Assembly: GCA_964390005.1 (NCBI GenBank)
Contig: CAYMGM010000018.1
Span: 1-30,858 of the forward strand
Direction: 5' to 3'
From: CAYMGM01 sp964390005
GTDB taxonomy: Bacteria > Pseudomonadota > Alphaproteobacteria > UBA9219
Length of the DNA stretch: 30,858 nucleotides
Below the pieces are notes generated by a model, which was not told where the DNA came from, did not search any database, and was given only the letters and a program-made list of their open reading frames with translations. Made by a program: the position numbers and the translations under genes. Below, piece by piece: positions 7,553 to 14,677 of this stretch; the first letter of the stretch is position 1; each line of letters begins with the position of its first letter.

Positions 7553-8173
7553 ATGGAAAACAGTTTAGAGCTACGCGAAGCGGTAAAGGTACTGGACGGA
7601 TTGAACGAAGAAAGTATCTGCGCTGATTATGCCGACAATTGGCAAACGCGCGAGCGCGAACACAAAGACATAGAACGCCGGAAAATCGAGTGTTACAGGG
7701 TTTTTTTGAAGCATCCGCAAGAAGAGGTTTGCGCCCTAACGGGCTTCAGCCCTGAAGCGTATGCAAGGTTTCCGGCCACCATCTCGCAATATGAAGAAAA
7801 GGCCGCACTTGAGGCCGCGAAGGCGGCGAAACAGGAACGCGAGGCGCAACTAAAGGCAGAGCGCGAAGTCCCGCCCGTCGAATATTTTGATAAGTGGGCC
7901 CGCGAAACCAAGGAAACGCGCAAAGATATTGAAGAACGCCACAGGGTTGAATATTTGGAAGAACAGGCGTGCAACGATGGCCGTCTTTATGATTCCTACT
8001 CTGGACGGTCGGAAGAATCCCCCTCCGCTATTGAGGCGGACACAGCGCATTATTTGCGCGTGCTCGACGCAATCCATAAGCGGGAATTTGCCGCGTTTGA
8101 TCGCGTCCAGAAATTCAGGGCACAGATAGCGGCCCGGTCTCGTCAAAATCGGACCTTGAAGCCAACGATGTGA
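7553..8173 (+). CDS. Hypothetical coiled-coil protein, 206 residues
   Basis: The ATG at 7553 follows AAGGGAGAAATAAA. The product is very rich in Glu, Lys, Arg and Ala, with heptad-like stretches at about residues 80-110 and 120-140, so a long helical or coiled-coil protein is likely. No enzyme motif or membrane segment is visible. It is flanked by 42-bp elements on both sides, as a cassette would be. Confidence 0.62.
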   Translation: MENSLELREAVKVLDGLNEESICADYADNWQTREREHKDIERRKIECYRVFLKHPQEEVCALTGFSPEAYARFPATISQYEEKAALEAAKAAKQEREAQLKAEREVPPVEYFDKWARETKETRKDIEERHRVEYLEEQACNDGRLYDSYSGRSEESPSAIEADTAHYLRVLDAIHKREFAAFDRVQKFRAQIAARSRQNRTLKPTM

Positions 8174-8183
8174 GGGTGTTTAA

Positions 8184-8225
8184 TGGTGACGCCGCGGGCA
8201 GGCCTGGCCCGCATCTGTGACACCA
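8184..8225 (+). repeat. 42-bp quasi-palindromic element, copy 3 (core type D)
   Basis: The family ends are intact, with a third unrelated core (stem GCGGGC/GCCCGC around AGGCCTG). It starts 11 bases after the preceding stop. The following leader resembles those after copies 2 and 4. Confidence 0.82.
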
Positions 8226-8246
8226 ATTTTTAAGGGGAGAGACACG

Positions 8247-8651
8247 ATGAATTACGATTTTGAATCCTTGGATGGGCTGGTGGAAATTTCGCTTGCTCTC
8301 GAAGAAGCTGTTGAAAAAAACGGCGGGCGCATCATCAAAAAAAAACTTGGCCCGTTCTCCGCTTCCACGTCGGCTTATTATACCGTTTACCCTCTTTCGG
8401 GTGACGAAGAAGATGATTTGCTGCAAAAGAACGAAAGCTATGAAATGCCAGAGGCGGCGGTTCGTGTTGCAAGCCATGCAAATTTGTCGGGGCGGTCGAT
8501 AATTGATTTTAATATCGCGCCGGGCGGCGGGGCAGATATTGAGGATGTCATTGCGTGGGTTCAAAAGGGCCGCGAACCGTTAAAGCGCGATTTCTCGGCC
8601 CAACATCAGGCCGTAAAGGCGAAGCAACGGCAAGGGCTAAAGCCGTTTTGA
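8247..8651 (+). CDS. Hypothetical protein, 134 residues
   Basis: I chose the ATG at 8247 because AAGGGGAGAG precedes it; the in-frame extension to 8217 would run into the repeat element. The product has an acidic N-terminal helix, a Lys-rich patch (IIKKKLGPF), a beta-rich middle and a basic C-terminus. I do not recognise it. It lies between two 42-bp elements, the second starting three bases after its stop. Confidence 0.62.
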   Translation: MNYDFESLDGLVEISLALEEAVEKNGGRIIKKKLGPFSASTSAYYTVYPLSGDEEDDLLQKNESYEMPEAAVRVASHANLSGRSIIDFNIAPGGGADIEDVIAWVQKGREPLKRDFSAQHQAVKAKQRQGLKPF

Positions 8652-8653
8652 TC

Positions 8654-8695
8654 TGGTGACACGAAAGGAACCGGGATCTTCCGGCCGTGACACCA
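8654..8695 (+). repeat. 42-bp quasi-palindromic element, copy 4 (core type B)
   Basis: It is identical over its full length to the copy at 1747-1788, almost 7 kb away. It lies just after a stop codon and 21 bases before the next start. Confidence 0.85.
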
Positions 8696-8716
8696 ATTTT
8701 TTGAAAGGGGGATATT

Positions 8717-9073
8717 ATGAAGGAATTTAGAAAGCTGTTCGACGGGGACGACGCGCAAGCGATCATTGTTTCGGAATCAAACCGCCTGCGGGAAATGTCG
8801 CAAACGGCCCGTTATTATCGCCGGGAAGCGAGAAGCGATTTACTTCTTGCGGGTGGGGCTGCTGTCGTTGCGGCGGGAGTTGCGGCTATCGGATTGCCCG
8901 TGTTTGGCGGCGCTGCGCTTTTGTTGGCGGCGGGCGTCGTTGGGTGCAGTTTCACTCATGCCGTTCTGGCGGCGAACATCGAAAGCGAGGCCGATAAGAT
9001 CAAGGCTAAAATTTTCGATAGCAATGCAGGGCAAACTATCTCTACAATGGGGCTTCCGAAACCGAGGGCCTAA
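8717..9073 (+). CDS. Small protein with two membrane helices
   Basis: The ATG at 8717 follows GAAAGGGGGATATT. Of 118 residues, about 41-60 and 62-84 form a Gly/Ala-rich hydrophobic hairpin; both soluble ends are charged and probably cytoplasmic. This architecture fits small membrane anchors and holin-like or toxin-like proteins, but no family can be named. The next gene starts three bases after the stop. Confidence 0.62.
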   Translation: MKEFRKLFDGDDAQAIIVSESNRLREMSQTARYYRREARSDLLLAGGAAVVAAGVAAIGLPVFGGAALLLAAGVVGCSFTHAVLAANIESEADKIKAKIFDSNAGQTISTMGLPKPRA

Positions 9074-9075
9074 AC

Positions 9076-9366
9076 GTGGAATTCTGGGGCGCAATCTTGA
9101 AGAACAAGAACGGGGATTTAGGGCTTGCTCTCGCGCCGGGATGGCTTCAAGAGGTTAAGCGCGTGGAATTTTCGCCGCATTCTGGGGCGGTCGGCGTTGT
9201 CCTCGAAGGGGAACAAAACGCCCGTCCTGTCGGATTCCTTCCGCAATCGTTCGACGAAGCCGCGATCCGTGCGGCGGATGTTCTTATTGGACATTTTGAG
9301 AGTATGGCCGATTTTGCGACATATGAAACCTGCCGCGAGTATCGCGCGGCAATGTGCATCGTTTAG
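9076..9366 (+). CDS. Hypothetical protein, 96 residues
   Basis: The gene starts with GTG three bases after the previous stop, so reinitiation is likely. The product is a small alpha/beta protein without membrane segments. Its stop overlaps by three bases the stop of the convergent gene on the other strand, marking the end of the plus-strand accessory block. Confidence 0.58.
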   Translation: MEFWGAILKNKNGDLGLALAPGWLQEVKRVEFSPHSGAVGVVLEGEQNARPVGFLPQSFDEAAIRAADVLIGHFESMADFATYETCREYRAAMCIV

Positions 9367-9743
9367 CGGATATATTTGCGCTTCTCGCCCGGTAAGAGCG
9401 TGTCCAAAAAACCGTTATCGACGGCGAACGTCCAGCATTCAAAAACGAATTGGCCTTGGTACATATTCACATCTTGAGCGGCAAGCTGGATCGCTATTGC
9501 AATTTCGATCAGGATGCGGACTTGATAAGGCTTGTTCATTAAAGGATCGCGCGCGGGCGGCTCTTGCTTAAAAAGCTTAAAAGCCCCCCTTTGCCGCGCA
9601 TAGTTAAACGCGTTCCCTATAAGCTGGTCTTGCGTCATCCTGTGTTTTTTGGCCGCCCGGCGAATGGCGGCCTTACCATCCGCAGGCATGCGAAGAGTTA
9701 TAGTCGTCATTTTCTCGTTGAGGTTGTTTGAAGGCCGGGCCAT
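9363..9743 (-). CDS. Ribbon-helix-helix-like DNA-binding protein
   Basis: The 126-residue product has an N-terminal pattern typical of RHH or MobC-like DNA binders: a strand MTTITLRMPADG followed by two helices (KAAIRRAAKKHRMTQDQLIG). ATG at 9743 is used here; an internal ATG at 9710 with GAG upstream would start at the strand. The C-terminal half is helical and unrecognised. A local regulator is plausible; targets are unknown. Confidence 0.6.
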   Translation of the reverse strand: MARPSNNLNEKMTTITLRMPADGKAAIRRAAKKHRMTQDQLIGNAFNYARQRGAFKLFKQEPPARDPLMNKPYQVRILIEIAIAIQLAAQDVNMYQGQFVFECWTFAVDNGFLDTLLPGEKRKYIR

Positions 9744-10162
9744 GAATGCAACGCTATCGCAAACGGTTTAAAAGTCTAGGAAATTTTTTCTCCCCTACCC
9801 TCCCCCCGTGCAGCTTAAAAGACGGTTAACAATCTTCCCCACCCTCTCCGAAAAACCGATTCCTTCCCCGAAGGAAACAATCCCGCAGAAGCCACCAGAA
9901 ACGCCACAGGATCGCTTAGACGCTCCCCAAGCCACCAAGACAGCCGGAAGCACAGCGCAGCGCAGCCCCCGCGCCCTGAAAGGGCGCAGATGGGGCGTGT
10001 GACGCCGAAGGCGGCACGCGTACAGGCCGCGCCCCGTCGCGGCTCCACAATCCCGCCCCGCTTTAAGCGCGGGGCGGAACCGCCCGACGAGGGCGGGCCA
10101 TATATTTCTAATCTTTGGCATCAGTTCTCGACACTTTCCGGCCTCTCGGTAAAAAAGGGGGT
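9744..10162. other. Gene-free region with a cluster of GC-rich hairpins
   Basis: Frames on both strands here have low-complexity composition and no ribosome binding site, so I do not call a gene. Four hairpins stand close together: GCGCCCT/AGGGCGC (9971-9987), CGCC/GGCG (10003-10013), CCGCCCCGC/GCGGGGCGG (10053-10077) and CGCCC/GGGCG (10081-10095). Such clusters occur in structured RNAs, single-strand origins and transfer origins; nothing here decides between them. Confidence 0.5.
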
Positions 10163-10870
10163 TTAATGGGTTTTGTTGAGGGATGAGAACAAAGAGCGTA
10201 AAGCCCGCTCGGCTTCGCTCAATAGGGCCGGATCGGTGTCGATCAGGGCTGCCGCGCAGGCTTTGCCCGCCGCTGTGGCGTCGCTGGTTTCGACGGCGGC
10301 GGCAAGGGCCGCGTCTGTGCCGTAAGGCATAAGCGGCGTTGCGCCGTATTCCTCCGGTGCTGGCGGCGGCGTGTCCTCCGGCGTTGTGCGGTAGTCGCTC
10401 CAGAGGGTTTCCGGGAATATGTGATAGAGGTTTGAGATTTGGCGCATAAGGAAGCCGCCAAATTCTTGAAGGCTCTCAACACACCGTCGTTGCCATTGAA
10501 GAATACCAAGCTCGCGCAACTTGTTCAGGGCTTCTTTTACGGTCGAAACGGCGAGGCCCGTTTTGTGAGCAATAGAGGCGTGCGAGGGGAAAAGTTGCCC
10601 GGTGTAGATATTCGGAAAGTCGAAGCAAAGCGATTCTAAAACGCGGATTGCGGATTGCGCCATGATGCGCGGATTGCGGGCTTTCCAAGCCTTCGCCTTC
10701 CTGTATATCTTCGCGAGGCGCTTGCGCTCGACAGCCGGGCGGTTGCTGTGCGCGGTGTGCTCGCGCATTTCCCCGAAGCGTGGTACGCGGCGTGAGCCCT
10801 GCCAAACAGCATAAGGGGATTTTGTCGGTTTAAGGGCTGGCGTAAAGGGTAACAGGTTAGCGGCTTGCAT
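10163..10870 (-). CDS. Winged-helix/HTH plasmid protein, possible second replication or control protein
   Basis: The ATG at 10870 has a strong AAAAGGAG site. The 235-residue product has a basic N-terminus. A winged-helix-type domain lies at about residues 70-135, with a recognisable turn-helix (SHASIAHKTGLAVSTVKEAL, then NKLRELGILQWQ) as in plasmid replication-type and MarR/GntR-like HTH proteins. The C-terminal third is Ala/Pro-rich and probably disordered. The gene stands alone with a long structured leader, as is common for copy-controlled genes. Role in replication is inference; transcription control is equally possible. Confidence 0.6.
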   Translation of the reverse strand: MQAANLLPFTPALKPTKSPYAVWQGSRRVPRFGEMREHTAHSNRPAVERKRLAKIYRKAKAWKARNPRIMAQSAIRVLESLCFDFPNIYTGQLFPSHASIAHKTGLAVSTVKEALNKLRELGILQWQRRCVESLQEFGGFLMRQISNLYHIFPETLWSDYRTTPEDTPPPAPEEYGATPLMPYGTDAALAAAVETSDATAAGKACAAALIDTDPALLSEAERALRSLFSSLNKTH

Positions 10871-10875
10871 TGATT

Positions 10876-10912
10876 CGGCTCCTTTTGGTTGAGCCTTTCA
10901 GGGGGTGAGCCG
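10876..10912 (-). promoter_or_regulatory. Leader hairpins that can hide the ribosome binding site of the HTH gene
   Basis: The segment CGGCTC (10876-10881) overlaps the AAGGAGCC ribosome binding region. It can pair with GAGCC at 10891-10895 or with GAGCCG at 10907-10912. The two pairings exclude each other, which suggests translational control. This is inferred from complementarity only. Confidence 0.4.
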
Positions 10913-10980
10913 CAAAAACCGGGCAAAGATCAGGCGTTAGCAAAACACTCTTTTTTGCTTGACTGTCTGCCGATTTTTTG

Positions 10981-11053
10981 AGAGGTTGGGGATGTCGATG
11001 GCCCCTTCCTCTCTTTTGCAGCTCCCGCCCCTAAAAAGGCGGGTTTTGCTTTT
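10981..11053 (+). ncRNA. Possible small antisense RNA (stem-loop plus terminator) opposite the HTH gene leader
   Basis: An 11-base arm at 10981-10991 pairs with 11002-11012 apart from two central mismatches. Eleven bases later a clear plus-strand terminator follows. If transcribed from the plus strand, this RNA would be complementary to the leader of the minus-strand HTH gene, as in copy-control RNAs. A TTGACT box lies at about 10959 but no good -10 box was seen. Confidence 0.35.
11024..11053 (+). terminator. Rho-independent terminator, plus strand
   Basis: CCCGCC (11024-11029) pairs with GGCGGG (11038-11043), followed by TTTTGCTTTT. No plus-strand protein gene precedes it, which points to a non-coding transcript ending here. 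Confidence 0.65.
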
Positions 11054-11343
11054 CTGGCGTTTAGTTGGTGACTAACTCCGGCGAGCGTGGTTGAAGATCA
11101 GCGCGCAAGATACGCGCCGGGACAGCGTGCGCCCGAATCGGGCAAAAGGGCAAGGGGGCAAAAGGCAACATTCCTAAATCCATGCGGGATTGAATACGGG
11201 GCGCTTTATTCAGTCTATGCGATAAATTCTTAATGGACTCTTAACGGATATTGTGCTTTTCTTCTTCTCGCGGCTTCCCCGAAACATTCTAAATTCGATG
11301 CTCTGTTCGTGGCGCTCACAATAGACAGGAAACCCGCAAAACG

Positions 11344-11373
11344 AAAGGCCGTCGAGCAATCGACGGCCTTTTT
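11344..11373 (-). terminator. Terminator at the end of the minus-strand operon (bidirectional form)
   Basis: A perfect 12-base stem, AAAGGCCGTCGA (11344-11355) with TCGACGGCCTTT (11360-11371), encloses a four-base loop. T runs follow in both directions. It lies just beyond the last gene of the operon running from 13440 to 11419. Confidence 0.8.
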
Positions 11374-11376
11374 GTT

Positions 11377-11418
11377 TGGTGACACCTGGCCGCGCTCGAT
11401 GCGGCGGCCGTGACACCA
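11377..11418 (+). repeat. 42-bp quasi-palindromic element, copy 5 (core type A)
   Basis: It has the family ends, with core GGCCGC/GCGGCC. It abuts the TAA stop of the minus-strand gene ending at 11419. It differs from copy 6 at one base. Confidence 0.85.
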
Positions 11419-11778
11419 TTATTTGAGAAAGTAAAGCACAGCATTAAGCCCATTCACGGCCTCGGCAAGCTCTTTTTCGTGCTGCCGTTCTTCGGCTTGT
11501 AGGCGGTCGAATTCAGCGGCCCGGCGTATAGCTGCGCGGGCCTTTTCGATCTTCGCGCGGTCGGTCCCAATGTATTCGCGCTTGCGGTTGCCGTGGTCGT
11601 CGGTCGGGTAAACCAGATAAAAGTATTTGCCTTCCCGCCAATGCTCCCCTGCCCTGATTAGCCCGGCACGATTAAGCGCAGTAAGGCGGGCCTTGCGTAT
11701 AGCGTGCTGCTGGCGGTGCTTTTTCAGCAACGGCGCAAGCCGGGCGGCAAGCTTTTCGAGCTCTTGTAATTCGGTCAT
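11419..11778 (-). CDS. Hypothetical helical protein, 119 residues
   Basis: The start overlaps the stop of the DUF2726 gene as ATGA. The protein begins and ends with charged helices (ELQELEKLAARLAPLLKKH and an Arg/Glu-rich C-terminal helix). Between them lies a small beta-rich patch (HWREGKYFYLVYPTDDHGNR), a pattern seen in short plasmid proteins that may bind nucleic acid. No function can be assigned. Confidence 0.62.
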   Translation of the reverse strand: MTELQELEKLAARLAPLLKKHRQQHAIRKARLTALNRAGLIRAGEHWREGKYFYLVYPTDDHGNRKREYIGTDRAKIEKARAAIRRAAEFDRLQAEERQHEKELAEAVNGLNAVLYFLK

Positions 11779-12464
11779 ATGATGATCCTTTGTTTGGTCT
11801 GGGGTGGTAAGATCGCGTCAAGTTGTTCGCGCACGCGGGCGACGGCCTCCTGTGGCGAGAGGTTCCCGGCAATTTCCAAAGCGCGGACCTTCGCGCGCTG
11901 GAATACGCGGCGCTTGATTTCGTCGCGCAGATAGTATGTTTTTTGGAAGTGTCCCCCGCCCTGATATTCGACGACTAAAACCGGGTTCCCTTCTCGGTCG
12001 ATAATGACAAGATCACTGCGCCGGGCGTTAAAAGCATAGTAAGCGGCGGCGGCCGCTTGGTCGCCAAAGGGCCGCGTATTGAACAATTCCCCAAGGCTGA
12101 CCTGCGCCATAATCAAAAATTGCGAGTATGGGGCTGCGGTCAACAATTCCCTTACGCGCCTGTACATCTCCCGTTCTTCGCCGTTTAAAAGCGGCTTAGG
12201 GATGATGGTAACGGTCGGGTTGTTCACGGCGTGCAACGCCGCCTCAAGTTTTTTTATTTCTTCTATATCCTCACTAACCGGGGCTGGCCGCGTGATATAG
12301 ATTGTCTTGGGCTTCATCCGGGCGGCAATTGCCGTTATGAAACGAGCAAGGCGGCGGACCACTGAGCGGACAAGTAAGAGCGCGCAAAAGATCACGCATA
12401 GGCCGATAATCAGCACAACGCCGGGAGGAAGAAATCTAAAAAGCAGGTACATTAGCGGACTCAC
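11775..12464 (-). CDS. DUF2726-like protein with an N-terminal membrane anchor
   Basis: The frame starts with GTG at 12464; an ATG at 12452 is the alternative. The 229-residue product has one membrane segment at about residues 7-33, a linker, and a DUF2726-type domain with the conserved LLNGEEREMYRRVRELL start and a core strand pair RRSDLVIIDREGNPVLVVEY followed by QGGGH. That D...E-x-Q arrangement resembles PD-(D/E)XK nuclease folds. DUF2726 proteins are common on mobile elements; activity is unproven. It follows the J-domain gene by 12 bases. Confidence 0.72.
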   Translation of the reverse strand: MSPLMYLLFRFLPPGVVLIIGLCVIFCALLLVRSVVRRLARFITAIAARMKPKTIYITRPAPVSEDIEEIKKLEAALHAVNNPTVTIIPKPLLNGEEREMYRRVRELLTAAPYSQFLIMAQVSLGELFNTRPFGDQAAAAAYYAFNARRSDLVIIDREGNPVLVVEYQGGGHFQKTYYLRDEIKRRVFQRAKVRALEIAGNLSPQEAVARVREQLDAILPPQTKQRIII

Positions 12465-12476
12465 TTTCTGTTCGGA

Positions 12477-13097
12477 TTATGATAATTCGTTACGGGCTTG
12501 CGAAATGGCGAGGTTGAGACGGATCATTGTTGCATCACTGCCCCCGGCGTCGGCGTGCGCTTCTTTGGCCTTGTTGCGATAACGCCGTTCAAGAACGGCA
12601 AGCAACTCGTCACAAGTCAGACCGTCCGGCAGAGCGCCGAATTCTTCCCGCCAATCGACTGGCTTTTCGGTTTTCTGGCCGTCAGGCGGTGGAAGCTGTG
12701 CAAACCCGGCAAATGCGCGTTCTATCATCTGCGCCCCTCCGTGGCGTTCCAGTCCGCGCAAGTGTTCTATTGCCATACCTAATGAGCGTAGATTTTGGGC
12801 CGCTTCTGTGAAGCTATCGCGCGCCATAGACATGGTTTTGCCGCGCAACGAGAAATAAACGGCGACTCCGGGGTCGTTATCTACAGGACGCATTGTTGCA
12901 TAGGGCATACCGTCCAGCCTTACCGGGATGTTTGTAGAAAGCACGATGTTTTGTGCATCAAGCCGCCGCAATTCGTCATATAGGCTAAGGCGTGCGCTGT
13001 TGAACGTCGCTCGTTTTAGCCGCTGGTTATATTCGCGGCGATGCGATGGGGTGCGCGGCCAGCCTTCGGGCCATGCAAGGGGGTATGCTTGTGTCAT
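12477..13097 (-). CDS. J-domain-like plasmid protein
   Basis: I use the ATG at 13097 because it overlaps the stop of the preceding small gene (ATGA) and follows GGAG; an upstream ATG at 13124 is possible. The product is 206 residues. Its C-terminus (ERRYRNKAKEAHADAGGSDA) matches the J-domain pattern of helix II, loop and helix III, with HAD in place of the usual HPD. Proteins of this layout are frequent on proteobacterial plasmids and phages and are thought to interact with DnaK. The N-terminal part is basic and rich in Trp and Pro. Confidence 0.7.
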   Translation of the reverse strand: MTQAYPLAWPEGWPRTPSHRREYNQRLKRATFNSARLSLYDELRRLDAQNIVLSTNIPVRLDGMPYATMRPVDNDPGVAVYFSLRGKTMSMARDSFTEAAQNLRSLGMAIEHLRGLERHGGAQMIERAFAGFAQLPPPDGQKTEKPVDWREEFGALPDGLTCDELLAVLERRYRNKAKEAHADAGGSDATMIRLNLAISQARNELS

Positions 13098-13219
13098 GTG
13101 CTTTCTCCGTTCATCCTTAGCCAATTAATGCATTCTTCGTAGGTGCCTTGGACGCATGAGGAATAAATCCACGCCTCCCAAAGTCCAGCCCCAAGGCTGC
13201 GGATTCCTGTCGGTTTCAT
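13094..13219 (-). CDS. Small hypothetical protein, 41 residues
   Basis: This short gene is supported mainly by its coupling: ATGA overlap with the WGR gene stop at 13216 and ATGA overlap with the J-domain gene start at 13097. The product is rich in Trp, Cys and Gly and reads like a compact folded peptide. It has no recognisable family. Confidence 0.55.
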   Translation of the reverse strand: MKPTGIRSLGAGLWEAWIYSSCVQGTYEECINWLRMNGEST

Positions 13220-13440
13220 GCTGCATATCCTTTCTTGAGTTTGAGGCGGACGAGGCGGGAAGCGGCGGCGGTCGCCGCTTCTTCCGTGTCGTAGGCCTGT
13301 TGTTGCCCCTGCCCTTCCGAACCGATGCGCCCCCATGATCGGCAAAGGCACCATTTGCCGAATAAGTCCGGGGCTATGTCGAGCCGATAAAAGCGCGACA
13401 TATTCCGGGCGGGGTCGATGCGGTAAAGGGTGGCGGTCAT
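13216..13440 (-). CDS. WGR-domain protein
   Basis: The 74-residue product is almost entirely one WGR domain: an N-terminal strand region (RFYRLDIAPDLFGKWCLCRS), the signature WGRIGSEGQ, and a C-terminal helix with repeated Ala and Lys. WGR domains bind nucleic acid in PARPs and occur singly on plasmids and phages. AGGA lies upstream of the ATG. It heads a coupled operon (WGR, small protein, J-domain, DUF2726, hypothetical). Its promoter must lie in or next to the 8-bp array at 13447-13486. Confidence 0.8.
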   Translation of the reverse strand: MTATLYRIDPARNMSRFYRLDIAPDLFGKWCLCRSWGRIGSEGQGQQQAYDTEEAATAAASRLVRLKLKKGYAA

Positions 13441-13446
13441 GTGTTT

Positions 13447-13486
13447 CCTATATTGCTAGAGGCCTAGTTTCCTAGGCTCCTATACT
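13447..13486. promoter_or_regulatory. Array of five 8-bp CCTAG-type repeats (partition operator/centromere candidate)
   Basis: CCTAT, GCTAG, CCTAG, CCTAG and CCTAT occur at 13447, 13455, 13463, 13471 and 13479, an exact 8-base period. The array lies between the ParG-like gene and the WGR gene. Tandem boxes of 7-9 bases are typical binding sites for RHH proteins. Confidence 0.7.
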
Positions 13487-13725
13487 TTGCCGTATTTCTC
13501 TTGAAGCATTTCGCAAGCCTCGGCCAGTAGGTCGGGAACATTGCGCCGGGTGCGAATGGCAAGAAGGTTGTAGCCGTCTGCAACAGACTGCTTAACGCGC
13601 TTATTGAATTGCACGGTGTCCGTTTCTCGAGTCTGGTTGAATTTCGGAGTTATGACCTTCGCGCCGTCGTCTGTAACGACTTGGCGACGCGGGGGCGGGG
13701 CGGCGATGTGTAGACCTTTGTTCAT
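13480..13725 (-). CDS. ParG-like RHH partition partner
   Basis: The 81-residue product has a flexible basic N-terminus and a C-terminal region (TDTVQFNKRVKQSVADGYNL, then two helices) that fits the ribbon-helix-helix pattern of ParG-type centromere-binding proteins. Its start overlaps the last base of parA. The end of the gene touches the 8-bp array at 13447-13486, a natural binding target. The small size and arrangement match type Ib partition systems. Confidence 0.7.
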   Translation of the reverse strand: MNKGLHIAAPPPRRQVVTDDGAKVITPKFNQTRETDTVQFNKRVKQSVADGYNLLAIRTRRNVPDLLAEACEMLQEKYGKV

Positions 13726-14375
13726 TAGGCGGCTTCCTTCTTCTCGGCGGCTCTACTGGCTTGCTTGGCAATGGCGACAGATAACAACATCATTCTTTCC
13801 GTCACACTCGAAAAGCTGATTTCGGTTGCGGCCTTGCCGTCGTTGTGACCCTGCCGGATAGATGGCAGCTCGTCAAAGGTCGGCTCGAAAACATTGATCC
13901 CGGCCCGCTCCAAGTAAGCCCTTGCGGCCTGTTCCTCGGTCGATGATCCGCCGACGCGGCAAAAGACGAACCAGATTTTTTCCGGCGGGATGCCGTGGGC
14001 TTCCAGCTCGTAGGCGGCTTCGACTTGGGCTTCCATGTCGTCAAGGCCGTAGTTGGAAGGCATGAGCACTAAATCCGATGCACGGGCCATAACCTTGCCG
14101 CCCTTTTCGGCATGGGCGGGGCCGTCGAGAATAACCAAGTCAAAACGTTCGGCTTCTTTAATCGCCCGTTCGACGGTAGCGAATTTCTCAACGGGAATTT
14201 CAGGCGTGAGGCGTGCCGCATCGCGGCGGACTTTCCACTTGGTCGCTGTCCCCTGCTGTGCGTCAAGGTCGGCGATTTTTACCGTCCAGCCCGCCCGGAT
14301 GTATTCGACAGCGAGCACGCGCGCGAGGGCGGTTTTACCTACGCCGCCCTTTTGAGAAATGAGAGAAATAATCAT
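13725..14375 (-). CDS. parA: ParA/ParF-like partition ATPase
   Basis: I place the start at ATG 14375, which overlaps the stop of the preceding gene as ATGA and puts the deviant Walker A motif (QKGGVGKT) at residues 8-15 as in ParF-type proteins; an ATG at 14414 is less likely. Walker B-like DLVILDGPAH follows at about residue 80. The length of about 216 residues without an N-terminal HTH indicates a type Ib ParA. It works with the RHH partner downstream to move plasmid copies over the nucleoid. Operator arrays flank the operon. Confidence 0.85.
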   Translation of the reverse strand: MIISLISQKGGVGKTALARVLAVEYIRAGWTVKIADLDAQQGTATKWKVRRDAARLTPEIPVEKFATVERAIKEAERFDLVILDGPAHAEKGGKVMARASDLVLMPSNYGLDDMEAQVEAAYELEAHGIPPEKIWFVFCRVGGSSTEEQAARAYLERAGINVFEPTFDELPSIRQGHNDGKAATEISFSSVTERMMLLSVAIAKQASRAAEKKEAA

Positions 14376-14674
14376 GCGGCCTCCTGTGTCATAGCACAAC
14401 GCGGTAAGAAACAATTCAAGAGTGTGCCCGTGTTCCTGTCGATGTGCTGACGGATTCCGGAAATATCGTGGTGAAAATCATATTCCGGTGCATCTCTAAG
14501 GCGCTTGAGGTCTAAGGGGCACCCGTTTAAATGCGCGGCCGTTAAGTCCATTTCGCATTCAAGGCGATCCTTATAAACTTTCGTTTCTCGAATAGCTCTC
14601 TGCACGATCTGACCGATTAAAGCGGCGTCCCCCTTGGTTGCGCCCCAGATGATTCGTTTAGGTTCCGTTGTCAT
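14372..14674 (-). CDS. DUF6874-like protein, first gene of the partition operon
   Basis: The 100-residue product has the pattern found upstream of parA on many alphaproteobacterial plasmids: a basic helical start (DAALIGQIVQRAIRETKVY), an MDLTAAHLNGCPLDLKRL core, and HDISGIRQHIDRNTGTLLNC near the end. I assign DUF6874 from memory of that pattern. Its ribosome binding site (AGGAGA) lies inside the upstream 8-bp repeat array, so expression is probably under RHH control. Confidence 0.68.
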   Translation of the reverse strand: MTTEPKRIIWGATKGDAALIGQIVQRAIRETKVYKDRLECEMDLTAAHLNGCPLDLKRLRDAPEYDFHHDISGIRQHIDRNTGTLLNCFLPRCAMTQEAA

Positions 14675-14677
14675 TGG

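Larger units (their letters stand above)
10871..11376. other. Gene-free control region upstream of the HTH gene
   Basis: No credible gene is visible in these 506 bases. From left to right they hold the ribosome-binding-site hairpins, a plus-strand stem-loop plus terminator (10981-11053), a short inverted repeat TTAGT/ACTAA near 11062-11076, an unremarkable stretch, and the terminator at 11344-11373 next to the 42-bp element. Confidence 0.55.

Noticed and set aside
7491..8695. Integron cassette array
   Set aside because: The 42-bp elements lack attC core sites (GTTRRRY/RYYYAAC) and no IntI-type integrase with its extra domain is present.
9795..10121. Minus-strand open frame of 108 codons
   Set aside because: Composition follows the GC-rich hairpins, rich in Arg, Cys and Gly, without a ribosome binding site or recognisable motif.
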